Shown piece by piece: positions 15,839-24,910 of a stretch of DNA of 64,000 bases; position 1 is the stretch's first letter, and every line of letters begins with the position of its first letter. The notes below the pieces were generated by a model that did no database searches, was not told the DNA's origin, and saw nothing but the letters and a program-made list of their open reading frames with translations. Source of the DNA: Paenibacillus phyllosphaerae (GTDB taxonomy: Bacteria; Bacillota; Bacilli; Paenibacillales; Paenibacillaceae); assembly GCF_014192105.1 (NCBI RefSeq), contig NZ_JACHXK010000027.1, positions 1-64,000 of the forward strand, written 5' to 3'. The translations under genes and the position numbers were made by a program.

Positions 15839-17680
15839 TCATCTGACCAACGGTATGATGATCGTAACGGCTGTACCCGTTCCTTCTTCCGACTTGATAT
15901 CGAGCTTGGCCGCATCGCCGTATAGCAGCCGTATCCGCTTGGCAACATTCTGTACGCCGATTCCCGCACGCTCCGAGGCGAGCAGCGACTGCACCTGCAG
16001 CGCCGACATGCCTTTGCCGTTGTCGTGTACGACGAACCGCAGCCGCTCGCCGTCATGTTCCCCGCTGATGCGAATGAACCCGCCCTGCTCCAGCGATTCG
16101 AAGCCATGGATAATCGCGTTCTCGACGATCGGCTGCAGGAACAGCTTCGGTACTTTGCAATCGCCGGGGATGTCGTCCAGCTCATAGACCACTTTGAATA
16201 CCCCGTCATAACGGTTCTCCATGATGTGCGTGTAACTGCGCAGCCACTCGAGGTCGTCTCTTAAAGGCACGATTTCCTGCTTGTTGTTGACCGTGAATTG
16301 CAGCATCGTCGACAAACTGACGATCATTTTGCTGATCTCCTTCTCGTCCCGGTCGATCGCCATCCAATTAATAATGTTCAGCGTGTTGTATAGAAAGTGC
16401 GGATTCAGCTGCAGATTGAGCGCCATGATCTCGGCCTCCTTCTCCCGCAGCGTGCTCTCGTAATTTTCTTTGATCAGACCTTGAATCCGTTCATTCATCT
16501 GATTGAATTTCTTGATCAGAATGCGGAATTCGAATTGCGAATGCTCCTTGATCTTCGTGTTGAAGTCGCCCGCGCCGGTCAGCTGGATGGCCACCAGCAG
16601 CTTCTTGATCGGCTTGGTCAGCCAGTCGGAAATCATGAAGGCGATGAAGATCGCCACGATCGTCATCGCGGCCGCGGTCATCAGATCCATGTACCGGACC
16701 GTAGGCAGATTGCGAATCAGCTGCTTGTAAGGGACGACCGCAACCGTCACCCAGTCGGTCACTTGCGAGATATCGTAGCCAATCAGCACATCCTCCCCGT
16801 TCTCTTCGACGAGCGAGGTGCCCGAAGCCGCCGTGAATTCGGTCTTGAACCAGCCGTTCGAGTCGCGCGTGCCCAGCTTCGCGATATCCGGATGCGTGAC
16901 GATCAGCCCGCTTTTGGACACGACATAGAAGTAGGCATCGTCGACGAGCAGGCTCTGCTCGACCACCTTGCTGTAGAAATCCTCGTTGAAGTTGATCAGC
17001 AGCACGGGGCGCTCAACTGTCTGCGGCCACGTATAGCTGACGCCGTCAATGATCGGCGAACAGTTGATGACGCGCGCGCTCGAGAAGACGAGCCTGAATT
17101 TGGGGTCCATCGAGTACAGCTGACTTTGATTGTAGGCACGGGTCAGATCATACGTCGGGATCCAGATGAGACTGCCCCTTCGCTCGGTCACTTCCCTATA
17201 GATGCTCGATTGGACGAATCCTTCATGCGACACGGAGACGAACGGAGAATTGGTCGTATACGGCGCGTTGCCCGATCCGAAGCTGAAGTAGCTCGTCACC
17301 AGCTGTGCGGTGTACAGATCCTGCTCATGGCCAAAATATTTGTTCAGAATCGCGGTCGCCTTCCGGTCCATCTGGACCAGCTCCTGGTCGCTTTGCGGCC
17401 GCGGCCGGTCGAATAACGCGAACAGATCCGGATCCGAGATGAGCGAGATGGTCCGTTCTTCGATGTGGCGGAAAATAATGTCGGTCACCGCATTATTCTT
17501 GCGGACGATCTCTTCAATGCTATCCCGGGCGTTATTCACGATGATATCCGTGCTCGCCTTATAGCTGATGAAGCCGTTGATGGCCGAAGGCAGCGAGATA
17601 AGCAGCACGAAGAACAGAATCAGCTTCGATCGCATTTTCATCTGTATGAGCCGGTCGTTCAACCTGCGGAAGAATGCCAT
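15839..17680 (-). CDS. YesM-type sensor histidine kinase
   Basis: This 613-residue membrane sensor kinase has a first transmembrane helix at about residues 18-40, an extracellular dCache-like sensing region (about 40-300), a second helix (LMTAAAMTIVAIFIAFMIS, about 315-335), a HAMP linker and the YesM-type kinase core with LQLNPHFLYNTLNIINWMA around the phospho-histidine. The ATPase boxes are IVENAIIHG and VHDNGKGMS, with GIGVQNVAKRI. It lies 54 bp after the response regulator in one operon and next to a glycan importer locus, so it probably senses a sugar ligand or a ligand-loaded binding protein. AGGAGG precedes the ATG. Confidence 0.95.
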   Translation of the reverse strand: MAFFRRLNDRLIQMKMRSKLILFFVLLISLPSAINGFISYKASTDIIVNNARDSIEEIVRKNNAVTDIIFRHIEERTISLISDPDLFALFDRPRPQSDQELVQMDRKATAILNKYFGHEQDLYTAQLVTSYFSFGSGNAPYTTNSPFVSVSHEGFVQSSIYREVTERRGSLIWIPTYDLTRAYNQSQLYSMDPKFRLVFSSARVINCSPIIDGVSYTWPQTVERPVLLINFNEDFYSKVVEQSLLVDDAYFYVVSKSGLIVTHPDIAKLGTRDSNGWFKTEFTAASGTSLVEENGEDVLIGYDISQVTDWVTVAVVPYKQLIRNLPTVRYMDLMTAAAMTIVAIFIAFMISDWLTKPIKKLLVAIQLTGAGDFNTKIKEHSQFEFRILIKKFNQMNERIQGLIKENYESTLREKEAEIMALNLQLNPHFLYNTLNIINWMAIDRDEKEISKMIVSLSTMLQFTVNNKQEIVPLRDDLEWLRSYTHIMENRYDGVFKVVYELDDIPGDCKVPKLFLQPIVENAIIHGFESLEQGGFIRISGEHDGERLRFVVHDNGKGMSALQVQSLLASERAGIGVQNVAKRIRLLYGDAAKLDIKSEEGTGTAVTIIIPLVR

Positions 17681-17734
17681 ATGGGCCTCCTGTAACGGAC
17701 AAACTGCGTACGATCACAACGTTTGAGCATTCGT

Positions 17735-19336
17735 CTACGAGTGCGCCTGTTTCATTCTTCTGGCGATCGACCGGTACTCCTCCGGCGTCAGGCCGAATTC
17801 CTTTTTGAAGACGCGGTTGAAATATTTGACGTCGTGGTAGCCGAGCCGCTCCGCCACCTGATAGACCCGATCGTCGCTCTGCTCCAGTTCGTTCTTCGCC
17901 TTCATCAGGCGGATCTGGGTCAAATATTGGCTAAAATTGATGTTCAGTTTGTTCTTGAAATATTGGCTGAAGTAGCTCGGATTGAAGTGAAACACGGCCG
18001 CGACCGACTCCAGCGACAAATCCTGCATGTAGTGCTCGTCGATATAAGCGAGACAGTCCTGTATCACATTGTCTTTATGGCCTTTTCTCGCTTCGGCGAG
18101 CGCAGCCGTGATATCGCCAAGCCGTTCGGCCGCGAACTTGCGCAGACCCTCTAGGTTCGAGGGAACGAGCATACTTCCGATCTCGGCGATCATCTGCGCC
18201 CGCGTCTCCGGGCCGAGCAGCTCCGCCGACTCCGCGATCCGGCATAGCAGACGGATCATCCATTCCGCCAGATCCGACGGCCTAGGGTAAGGCTTCTTCG
18301 CGATATGACGGCCGACCACCGCCTCGACGGCTGAAGCCAGCCCGATTTCGCCAACCTCTTTATTAAGAGCGTCGGTCAGGATCGACTCGTCTCTCGAATC
18401 GACGGATATCGGATGGCTCTCTCTCATTGTCCCCGCTTCATATCGATAGACCGACCGCTCTTCCGCATAGAACCCTTCCTCGCATGCCGTGAGCGCTTCG
18501 CCGTACAAGACGGGAGCATCTGCTAGAATCTGGATGCTGCGGCTGCTTAGCCCCAGTCTCACCTCGGAGTCTGGGTGCAGGTTGCTGACAAAGCGAGCGA
18601 TGGCTTCCAGATGCATATCGATTGGTTCCTGCTTCCAGATTACCACTATGATCCGGCGGTCATGATCCGGGGCAAAAACGAAGCTGCCTTCGTCTAAGCA
18701 ACCGGCGTCTTCGATCAGCCATTGCTTCACGCGGGATCGCAGCAGCTCAGCTTCCCACTCTTTCCGATCAGCCGACTCATACCACTTGAGCACGAGCAGA
18801 TGGCCTTCTTCTATCGCGGCGGTTAGTCCTTCCAGCTCGGCGTTCGCCTCTTGCGATTGCGGATTACCTCGTATCCAATCCGTCAAAATCCGATTCCGGT
18901 AGACAGGAACGACGGCTTCCAGCTTGGCTGCCATCTTCATCTGCTCCGCCAGACGCTCCCGCTCCTCGCCGAGACTTTTCTCCGCCCGCTCAAGCACGGT
19001 CATGAATTTATCGACATCGATCGGCTTGAGCACATATTCGAACGTGCCGAGCCCGATCGCCTTTTGTGCGTATTCGAAATAGTTATAGCCAGTCAGATAG
19101 ATGATTCTGCGCGGCTCGGAACGCTCCGGCAGCTGCTCGATGAAATGCAGTCCGTCCATGATCGGCATTTGGATATCCGTTATGATGAGGTGGAAATGTT
19201 CCCGCTCGCACAAGGCAAGCGCTTCTAGGCCGTTCTTCGCCGTATGCAGCGAACAATCCGGCCGCAACCGACGGAGGAGCTTGGATAGGCCCATGAGATG
19301 TCCCGGCTCGTCATCCACTAATAAAATGGCGTACAT
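17735..19336 (-). CDS. YesN-type response regulator with AraC DNA-binding domain
   Basis: This 533-residue protein has a receiver domain (ILLVDDEPGHLMGL, phospho-acceptor D54 in IITDIQMPIMDG, then YVLKPIDVDKF). A long middle region follows, and then a C-terminal AraC double helix-turn-helix (LSLESVAAVFHFNPSYFSQYF, VYQVAERLGYHDVKYFNRVF, FGLTPEEYRSI). The first gene of its operon, it is followed by the kinase. It shares a 21-bp promoter/cre segment with the sugar-binding protein gene at 33.6 kb. It probably activates the importer and giant glycosidase genes upstream. A purine-rich GGGGGCGG site supports the start. Confidence 0.95.
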   Translation of the reverse strand: MYAILLVDDEPGHLMGLSKLLRRLRPDCSLHTAKNGLEALALCEREHFHLIITDIQMPIMDGLHFIEQLPERSEPRRIIYLTGYNYFEYAQKAIGLGTFEYVLKPIDVDKFMTVLERAEKSLGEERERLAEQMKMAAKLEAVVPVYRNRILTDWIRGNPQSQEANAELEGLTAAIEEGHLLVLKWYESADRKEWEAELLRSRVKQWLIEDAGCLDEGSFVFAPDHDRRIIVVIWKQEPIDMHLEAIARFVSNLHPDSEVRLGLSSRSIQILADAPVLYGEALTACEEGFYAEERSVYRYEAGTMRESHPISVDSRDESILTDALNKEVGEIGLASAVEAVVGRHIAKKPYPRPSDLAEWMIRLLCRIAESAELLGPETRAQMIAEIGSMLVPSNLEGLRKFAAERLGDITAALAEARKGHKDNVIQDCLAYIDEHYMQDLSLESVAAVFHFNPSYFSQYFKNKLNINFSQYLTQIRLMKAKNELEQSDDRVYQVAERLGYHDVKYFNRVFKKEFGLTPEEYRSIARRMKQAHS

Positions 19337-19360
19337 CGCTTCCGCCCCCTTCTTTTGTCT

Positions 19361-19389
19361 ATACTAATGATTGCGTTTTCATATGACAA
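19361..19389 (-). promoter_or_regulatory. Promoter with overlapping cre-like site before the response regulator
   Basis: On the minus strand a -35 TTGTCA and a -10 TAGTAT are separated by exactly 17 bp. The spacer contains TGAAAACGCAATCA, which fits the Bacillus CcpA consensus WTGNAANCGNWNNCAWW fully with its flanks. The 21 bp at 19361-19381 recur identically at 33689-33709. Repression by CcpA in the presence of preferred sugars is inferred. Confidence 0.65.
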
Positions 19390-19434
19390 TGAGAGGTTTT
19401 GTAGGTTTTTGTCGGCGCAAACCGAGTCGTTTCA

Positions 19435-19523
19435 CTACGGAATGCTGATCAGCCTGGCGGCTGCTCAAACCAATCCTGTCTCTACGGAATGCTGATCAGC
19501 CTGGCGGCTGCTCAAACCAATCC
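19435..19523. repeat. Perfect 42-bp direct repeat, two copies with 47-bp period
   Basis: Positions 19435-19476 and 19482-19523 are identical, separated by five bases. Each copy contains the palindrome GCTGATCAGC and then a GC-rich GCCTGGCGGCTGC segment. The repeat lies between the terminator of the GH51 giant and the response-regulator promoter. It could be a REP-like element or a recent duplication. Confidence 0.7.
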
Positions 19524-19533
19524 GTATCCCGAA

Positions 19534-19559
19534 AAGGGATGCCCGGTTGGACATCCCTT
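19534..19559 (-). terminator. Terminator after the GH51 giant
   Basis: AAGGGATG (19534-19541) pairs with CATCCCTT (19552-19559), and CTTTTC follows on the minus strand. It is 12 bp past the stop codon. Confidence 0.7.
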
Positions 19560-19570
19560 GATATTACGTT

Positions 19571-22500
19571 TTACTCGAGTATGAGCCTTGCGAGCGCGGC
19601 CAGATCGAGAATGTCGATGACGCCGTCGTCGTTCAGATCGGACTTGCGGATCTGTTCCCACTTCGGATTCGTTGACGCCGTGCCGTAGTAACCGGCTACG
19701 ATACCCAGATCGCCGATCGTGATCTTATCATCGCCGCTGATATCGCCAGTACGCGGTTTAATGACTTGCGCCTTAAACCTTTGCAGCGCTTCGTTAAGCT
19801 CGGATGCGGCCTGCTCGACCTGTGCTTTCGTGGCGTTCGCATTGGCAGCGATGCTCTTCGCCTTGTCGATGGCTTGCTGTAGAGCCGCCTTCGCGCCAGC
19901 CGGATACTGGCCTGGCTTCGTGCCTTCCACTGCCGCATCATGCGCCTGTTGCGTTTCGGCGATCAAGGCGTTCAGCGCCGCTTTGTCGACGCCGTTGATC
20001 CGGACGCTCCATACGGCGGATGCCAGCTCCGTCTCCTTGCCGGTGCCGTCGGCTGCCACGATTGAAGTTGCCGATATATTCGCTAGGCCAGCCTCATCCG
20101 TATCTTTGGCCTTGAATTTCAGCTTCACGATAGGACCGCTGAAATCCGCCTCATCTTGAGGATCAACGTTCGCGAGCAATAGCCGCACTTCGCCCGGTTG
20201 GCTGGCGTCGCCGACGAGCTTCACGCGATCGCTCAGTTCTTCCCCGATGCCTTCGTAGGTCAATTTGTCGCTGTCATACGTGATCAAGGCGTCGAAAGCC
20301 TTCATGTCTGGAGTTACGCCGTTTAATCCGAAGGACACATCGAACGACGCGCTGCCCGCAACCTCTTCCGGACCGGTTATCGTTCCGCCCGACGGCTGTG
20401 CGGCTTCGCCTTCATAGAGCGTCTTGATCTCCGCTTCCGAGAGCGCGGCATTGTAGATCCGCAGATCGTCGAGCCCCGCGTTCAAGTGCGAATTCGAATA
20501 CTCCGACATGCCGATTAGCTTGTTCTTCGCCGAAGTCGGCGTGATCGAGTTCGGCGTGCCATTGATCGTAATCGTCTGTTTCTCGCCGTTCTTATAGATC
20601 GCCCCTTCGTTCGTCTCCGAATCGAACGTCACCGCAATATGCGTCCATTCGTTCAGCGGGAGGAACTGATCCGGGCTTTCCTTCACGTAGAAGCCGTTGA
20701 AACCGTCGACGATCATATAGCTGGAGCTAAGGTCGGCGGGATTGGAGCCGTCGTAGGTAATATAGAAACCGTTGCCGTTCCACCCTTCCTTGAACCAGAC
20801 GATGTTGCTGTTGCGCCCATCCATCGCCTCCGTCCGCTTGATCCAGTAAGAGACCGTGACGCTGCCCGGCTGCAGATCCGGACTTGTGCCGAGCTCGATG
20901 CCGTTATTCGTGCCGTTGAACTGAAGCGCTCCATCTTCATGGCCATCTGACAGCCACGTGGGTTCATCACCTTTGACGACGCCGTGAAGTCCGCTGCCTG
21001 ACAAGTCGTGCACGTCGCTTCCTTCCGTCTCATCGAACGCGTATCTGGCGACCAGATGCGGAATCGAAGCAGGGGCTTCCTCTACCGTGATGGTTGCCTG
21101 TGCCTGGAGCGTAGTCCCTTTGAGGGTACCTGTTACCGTGAATTGACCCGCTGTCTGATAGTCTGCCGGATCGAGCGTCTCCCAATCGACGACCGCCGTA
21201 CCTTCAGACCCGTTCTCATACTGGACGATGACCGTTCGCGGCAGCTTCGGCGCGATCCCGGCAATGGTCGATACGTTGATCTCTTGGACGCTGCGGATAT
21301 CCCGCCCCTCGTATACCGCTTGAATCTGGCTTGCCGTCATCGCCCCGCGATACAGCCGGAGGTCATCAAGCTGCGCGTTCAGCTGGCCGCCGTTATTGTA
21401 GCCGGACACGCCGATCTTCTTCGCGTCTTCCGTCGCCGTAATCGAATCCGGCGCACCGACGTTCGACAGCTGCTGCGCTTCGCCGTTCCTGTAGATTGCC
21501 GCCGCATTCGATGCCGAGTCGAAGGTCACCGCGATATGCGTCCATTCATTCAGCGGGAGAAAATCGTTCGGGGACGCTTTCACGTAAAATCCGTTGAAGC
21601 CATCGATGACGACGAAGCTCGAATACGGGTTCGAAGCGTCCGCCCCGTTGTAGGTGATGTACATCCCGTTCTGGTTGTAGCCGCTGGTTGGCTTGAACCA
21701 GAGCAGGACGTTCTCCGCGCTTGCCATATCCGTCGTCCGTTTGATCCAATACGAGACGGTGACGCTGCCCGGCTGCAGATCGCCGCTCGTTCCGGCGTTC
21801 ACGTAATTCCCGTTGGCACCCGCAAAGGACAGTGCCCCGCCTTGCTTGCCGCTCGTCTCCCGATTCAGCGTGCCGTTAATGATACCGTCATGGCCATGAC
21901 CGGAGGCATCGGTCACGGTCGTGCCGTCCGCTTCATCGAAGTTATAGCGGAGGACCAATTCCGGTTGCTGCTCCGGCTCGGGCTCCGTTCCTTCCGTCAC
22001 CGTCACGTTCGCGTGAACGACATAAGGCACGCCTGCGATTGTCCCGTTCACCCGGAACGTTCCCGGCTGATCATATTGGAACTGCCTCACGTCGTTCCAA
22101 TCTACCTCAGCTTCTCCTTCGGTTCCGTCACTGTAGACAACCGGGAGTTTCTCAGGCAGAGCCGGCGCCGAATGTTCCGCCGTTACCACCTCTGCCGTAC
22201 CGGCCGATGCGATGCCCGCCTTCGTCTTCAGCCTCAGTACGACGACTGAATTGCCTGCCAGCTCGTAATTGAAGCTGCTCGACACGCCTTCCAGCAGCTT
22301 AATGGCTGGCGCGACATGGAGCGGATCCGCGAACGAGTTCTGATCGCCGGGTTCATCCGCCGTCAGTTCGATCGCCGTTCCGAATGGCTCGATCTCGCCT
22401 GCGCCGCTCAGATCCAGTCGGACCGTCTGCGCATCCGGACCGCTGTTCACGAGCTTGGCGATCAGATCGCCGCTCTGCGCATCCTTGCTGACGACGGAGT

Positions 22501-24793
22501 ATAACTGCTGCGCCGAAGCGCCCGTATCGCTGAAGGAATGCATCAGCTGGCCGTCAATATAGCACTTAACCGTTGCGCCATTAAGCTCGATCTTGATGTC
22601 GTACGTCTTGCCGGTCTCGACCCGGAACGTCGTATTGACCGCGCCGATCTCGGATTTGCCGCCGCCGACCGCCTTCTCCACGACGGTACGCGTATTGCCC
22701 CAGCCGCCGATATTCCACCAATAGTAATTGTCCGTGTCCTTGACGCCGAAGCCGACCAGCATCCCTTCGCCGCCGGACTTCTTCGTCGCTTTCATCGTCA
22801 ACGTATAATTCGACCAGCTCGCATCTCCGGCGACCGTGCGGGCTGGCGTCGCATTGCCTGCCTGGCGCATGACGCCATCGGTCACCTGCCAGCTTCCCCC
22901 AGCCGTCGTCCAACTGCTGCCCGCGGCACTGAAATCGTCGCTGAAGAGCGTCTCGCCGTTGTTCGACTTCACCAGCACGTCGTCATAATCGACGGATGTG
23001 GCCCAAGTCGCCAGCATGATTTTGCCCGTCACCGGACGTGCTTGCTGCTCGGATTGCCGCGTAAGCTCGCTAGGCACGACCGTATCGCCGACATTCTCGC
23101 TGAACAGCTGTTGCACGTAGTAGCTCGGCGCGCCATAAGTGGTCTTGTTGTTGAACCAGATGAGATCCGGCGTCCATTGCACGTTGTTCTCCTTGGCGAA
23201 CGTCGGCGCGTAGGAAGCGAAGCGGACGATATCGCCGTTGCGCTCAAGGCCCGTCATGAAGGCCGCCTCCGAGATCGCGCCTTGCATGCTGCTGATCCGC
23301 CCCTTGTCGCCCGACCCGATATGGGCCGCATATTCGCCGACGAAGACCGGCGGACCGCTGCGATCATAGCCGTCGTAGCGGTTCGTATTGTTCAGGAACC
23401 ATGTCGGCGGCTGGTACATATGCTCGTCGACCACCTCTGCCTTGCCGGTCTCGCGTACCCAATCCCATGCCGTGTTGAATTCGTTGCCCGACGCGTAGGC
23501 GCCGGAAGACAACATCAGGTTGATTTCCGGGTACTTCGCCTTAATCGCATCGTAGAACAACTGGTAGCGGTCAAAATACGCCTGCGTCCAATGCTCGTTC
23601 CCCAGACTCACATACTTGAGGTTGAACGGTTCCGGATGCCCCGCAGCAGCTCGCTTCGCCCCCCATTCACTCGTCGCCGGTCCGTTCGCGTATTCGATTA
23701 GATCAAGCGCATCCTGAATATAAGGCTGCAGCTCATCGAGCGGTACGACGACGCCGGGAGCAAGGAATTGCTCGGCCATGCCGACGTTCAGAACCGGCAG
23801 CGGCTCCGCCCCGAGATCCTCGGACAGCTGAAAATATTCGAAGAAGCCGAGTCCGCCGGTTTGATAATAATACGGATCGTTGCCGCGCGCGGGATCCGAC
23901 CAGAAGTTCTTGTTGATCGGGCGTTCGGCGACGTCCCCGATCGTATTCTTCCACCGGTAGAAGTTGTCGACGCTGCGCCCGCCGACGATCGAACCGCCCG
24001 GGAAGCGGATGAACTTCGGCTTCATGTCCGCCATCATCTGCACGAGATCGGGGCGTAATCCGCCGGGACGGCTCTTCCATGTCTTCTTGGGAAACAGGGA
24101 CACCATATCCAGCTCAATCGTGCCGGTGCCTTTCGTCGTCACGACCAGTTTCGTGGAAGCCGCCGTCTCTTCCGCGGTCAACTCGGCGGTCAGCTTCTGC
24201 CATGACTCCGTGATCCCCTCTATTGTCGTCTGGCCGATTGTCTCGCCGTCGGCGTTCTGCAGCGCGATCGAGAGCGGCGCGTCAAAGGCGCCTTGGCTCC
24301 GGACGTAGACGGAGAAGTCGTAGCCTTCGCCCTTCTCGACGGCGATGCCGCCGAAACCGGTATTCGCGATGCCTACGCCTTGACCCGGCGTCTGCACGAT
24401 CAGCCTTGCATAACGCAGATTGTTCTTGTTCAGCGGATTATCTGACTCCACCGTAAGTGTCCCGACTCCACCGCCAGTAGTCACCTTCGACCAGGCACGC
24501 AGCCGCTCGTCGAATTCGAACGACCGGTTCTGCACCAGCTCGGCGTACAAGCCTCCGTCGCCCGCATAGTTGATATCCTCGAGGAAAATCCCATTCAGAT
24601 TCGGGCTGATCGCCGCTCCTGGCGCTGTCGCATCGATCGCGAGCTTGTAGTCGAATGGCTCCTCAGCCGCGGCAAGGACATTGCTGGAATCGGAATCGGA
24701 AGCCCAGCCGATATTAGCCGGCTGCAGCAAGGACAGCGAGAGCGCTGCCGCCGTGACGATCGACAAGGTTCGTTTACTGCGTCGTTTCATCAT
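19571..24793 (-). CDS. Secreted GH51-type alpha-L-arabinofuranosidase with LamG, Ig-like, cohesin, FIVAR and dockerin domains
   Basis: A protein of about 1740 residues starts with a signal peptide (KRTLSIVTAAALSLSLLQPA). The GH51-like catalytic part (residues 55-600) has acid/base E402 (SLGNEHWTQ) and nucleophile E489 (FVGEYAAH), counted from the upstream GTG. A laminin-G-like module (about 618-757) is inserted before the end of the enzyme's beta-sandwich. Then come an Ig-like Big_4 (YSDGTEGEAEVDWN), LamG, a second Big_4, a second LamG, a cohesin (about 1425-1560), a FIVAR three-helix module and a dockerin with two calcium loops (GDISGDDKITIGDL and DLNDDGVIDILDL). It probably removes arabinofuranosyl side chains outside the cell. 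The start is ATG 24793 or 24790. Confidence 0.9.
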   Translation of the reverse strand: MMKRRSKRTLSIVTAAALSLSLLQPANIGWASDSDSSNVLAAAEEPFDYKLAIDATAPGAAISPNLNGIFLEDINYAGDGGLYAELVQNRSFEFDERLRAWSKVTTGGGVGTLTVESDNPLNKNNLRYARLIVQTPGQGVGIANTGFGGIAVEKGEGYDFSVYVRSQGAFDAPLSIALQNADGETIGQTTIEGITESWQKLTAELTAEETAASTKLVVTTKGTGTIELDMVSLFPKKTWKSRPGGLRPDLVQMMADMKPKFIRFPGGSIVGGRSVDNFYRWKNTIGDVAERPINKNFWSDPARGNDPYYYQTGGLGFFEYFQLSEDLGAEPLPVLNVGMAEQFLAPGVVVPLDELQPYIQDALDLIEYANGPATSEWGAKRAAAGHPEPFNLKYVSLGNEHWTQAYFDRYQLFYDAIKAKYPEINLMLSSGAYASGNEFNTAWDWVRETGKAEVVDEHMYQPPTWFLNNTNRYDGYDRSGPPVFVGEYAAHIGSGDKGRISSMQGAISEAAFMTGLERNGDIVRFASYAPTFAKENNVQWTPDLIWFNNKTTYGAPSYYVQQLFSENVGDTVVPSELTRQSEQQARPVTGKIMLATWATSVDYDDVLVKSNNGETLFSDDFSAAGSSWTTAGGSWQVTDGVMRQAGNATPARTVAGDASWSNYTLTMKATKKSGGEGMLVGFGVKDTDNYYWWNIGGWGNTRTVVEKAVGGGKSEIGAVNTTFRVETGKTYDIKIELNGATVKCYIDGQLMHSFSDTGASAQQLYSVVSKDAQSGDLIAKLVNSGPDAQTVRLDLSGAGEIEPFGTAIELTADEPGDQNSFADPLHVAPAIKLLEGVSSSFNYELAGNSVVVLRLKTKAGIASAGTAEVVTAEHSAPALPEKLPVVYSDGTEGEAEVDWNDVRQFQYDQPGTFRVNGTIAGVPYVVHANVTVTEGTEPEPEQQPELVLRYNFDEADGTTVTDASGHGHDGIINGTLNRETSGKQGGALSFAGANGNYVNAGTSGDLQPGSVTVSYWIKRTTDMASAENVLLWFKPTSGYNQNGMYITYNGADASNPYSSFVVIDGFNGFYVKASPNDFLPLNEWTHIAVTFDSASNAAAIYRNGEAQQLSNVGAPDSITATEDAKKIGVSGYNNGGQLNAQLDDLRLYRGAMTASQIQAVYEGRDIRSVQEINVSTIAGIAPKLPRTVIVQYENGSEGTAVVDWETLDPADYQTAGQFTVTGTLKGTTLQAQATITVEEAPASIPHLVARYAFDETEGSDVHDLSGSGLHGVVKGDEPTWLSDGHEDGALQFNGTNNGIELGTSPDLQPGSVTVSYWIKRTEAMDGRNSNIVWFKEGWNGNGFYITYDGSNPADLSSSYMIVDGFNGFYVKESPDQFLPLNEWTHIAVTFDSETNEGAIYKNGEKQTITINGTPNSITPTSAKNKLIGMSEYSNSHLNAGLDDLRIYNAALSEAEIKTLYEGEAAQPSGGTITGPEEVAGSASFDVSFGLNGVTPDMKAFDALITYDSDKLTYEGIGEELSDRVKLVGDASQPGEVRLLLANVDPQDEADFSGPIVKLKFKAKDTDEAGLANISATSIVAADGTGKETELASAVWSVRINGVDKAALNALIAETQQAHDAAVEGTKPGQYPAGAKAALQQAIDKAKSIAANANATKAQVEQAASELNEALQRFKAQVIKPRTGDISGDDKITIGDLGIVAGYYGTASTNPKWEQIRKSDLNDDGVIDILDLAALARLILE

Positions 24794-24845
24794 GTTCACC
24801 CTGCTTTCAATTCGATATGAGATGCAGGTATTTTCGCTTAAAAGA

Positions 24846-24872
24846 TAGGGAAGGCAATCATGCCTTCCCCGG
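24846..24872 (-). terminator. Hairpin between the two giant genes
   Basis: GGGAAGGCA (24848-24856) pairs perfectly with TGCCTTCCC (24861-24869). On the minus strand TATCTTTTAAG follows, a modest T-run, so termination may be partial and allow read-through into the GH51 giant. Confidence 0.6.
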
Positions 24873-24910
24873 TCAGATGAGTCTATGAAATCGTATAAGA
24901 GCGTAACGTC

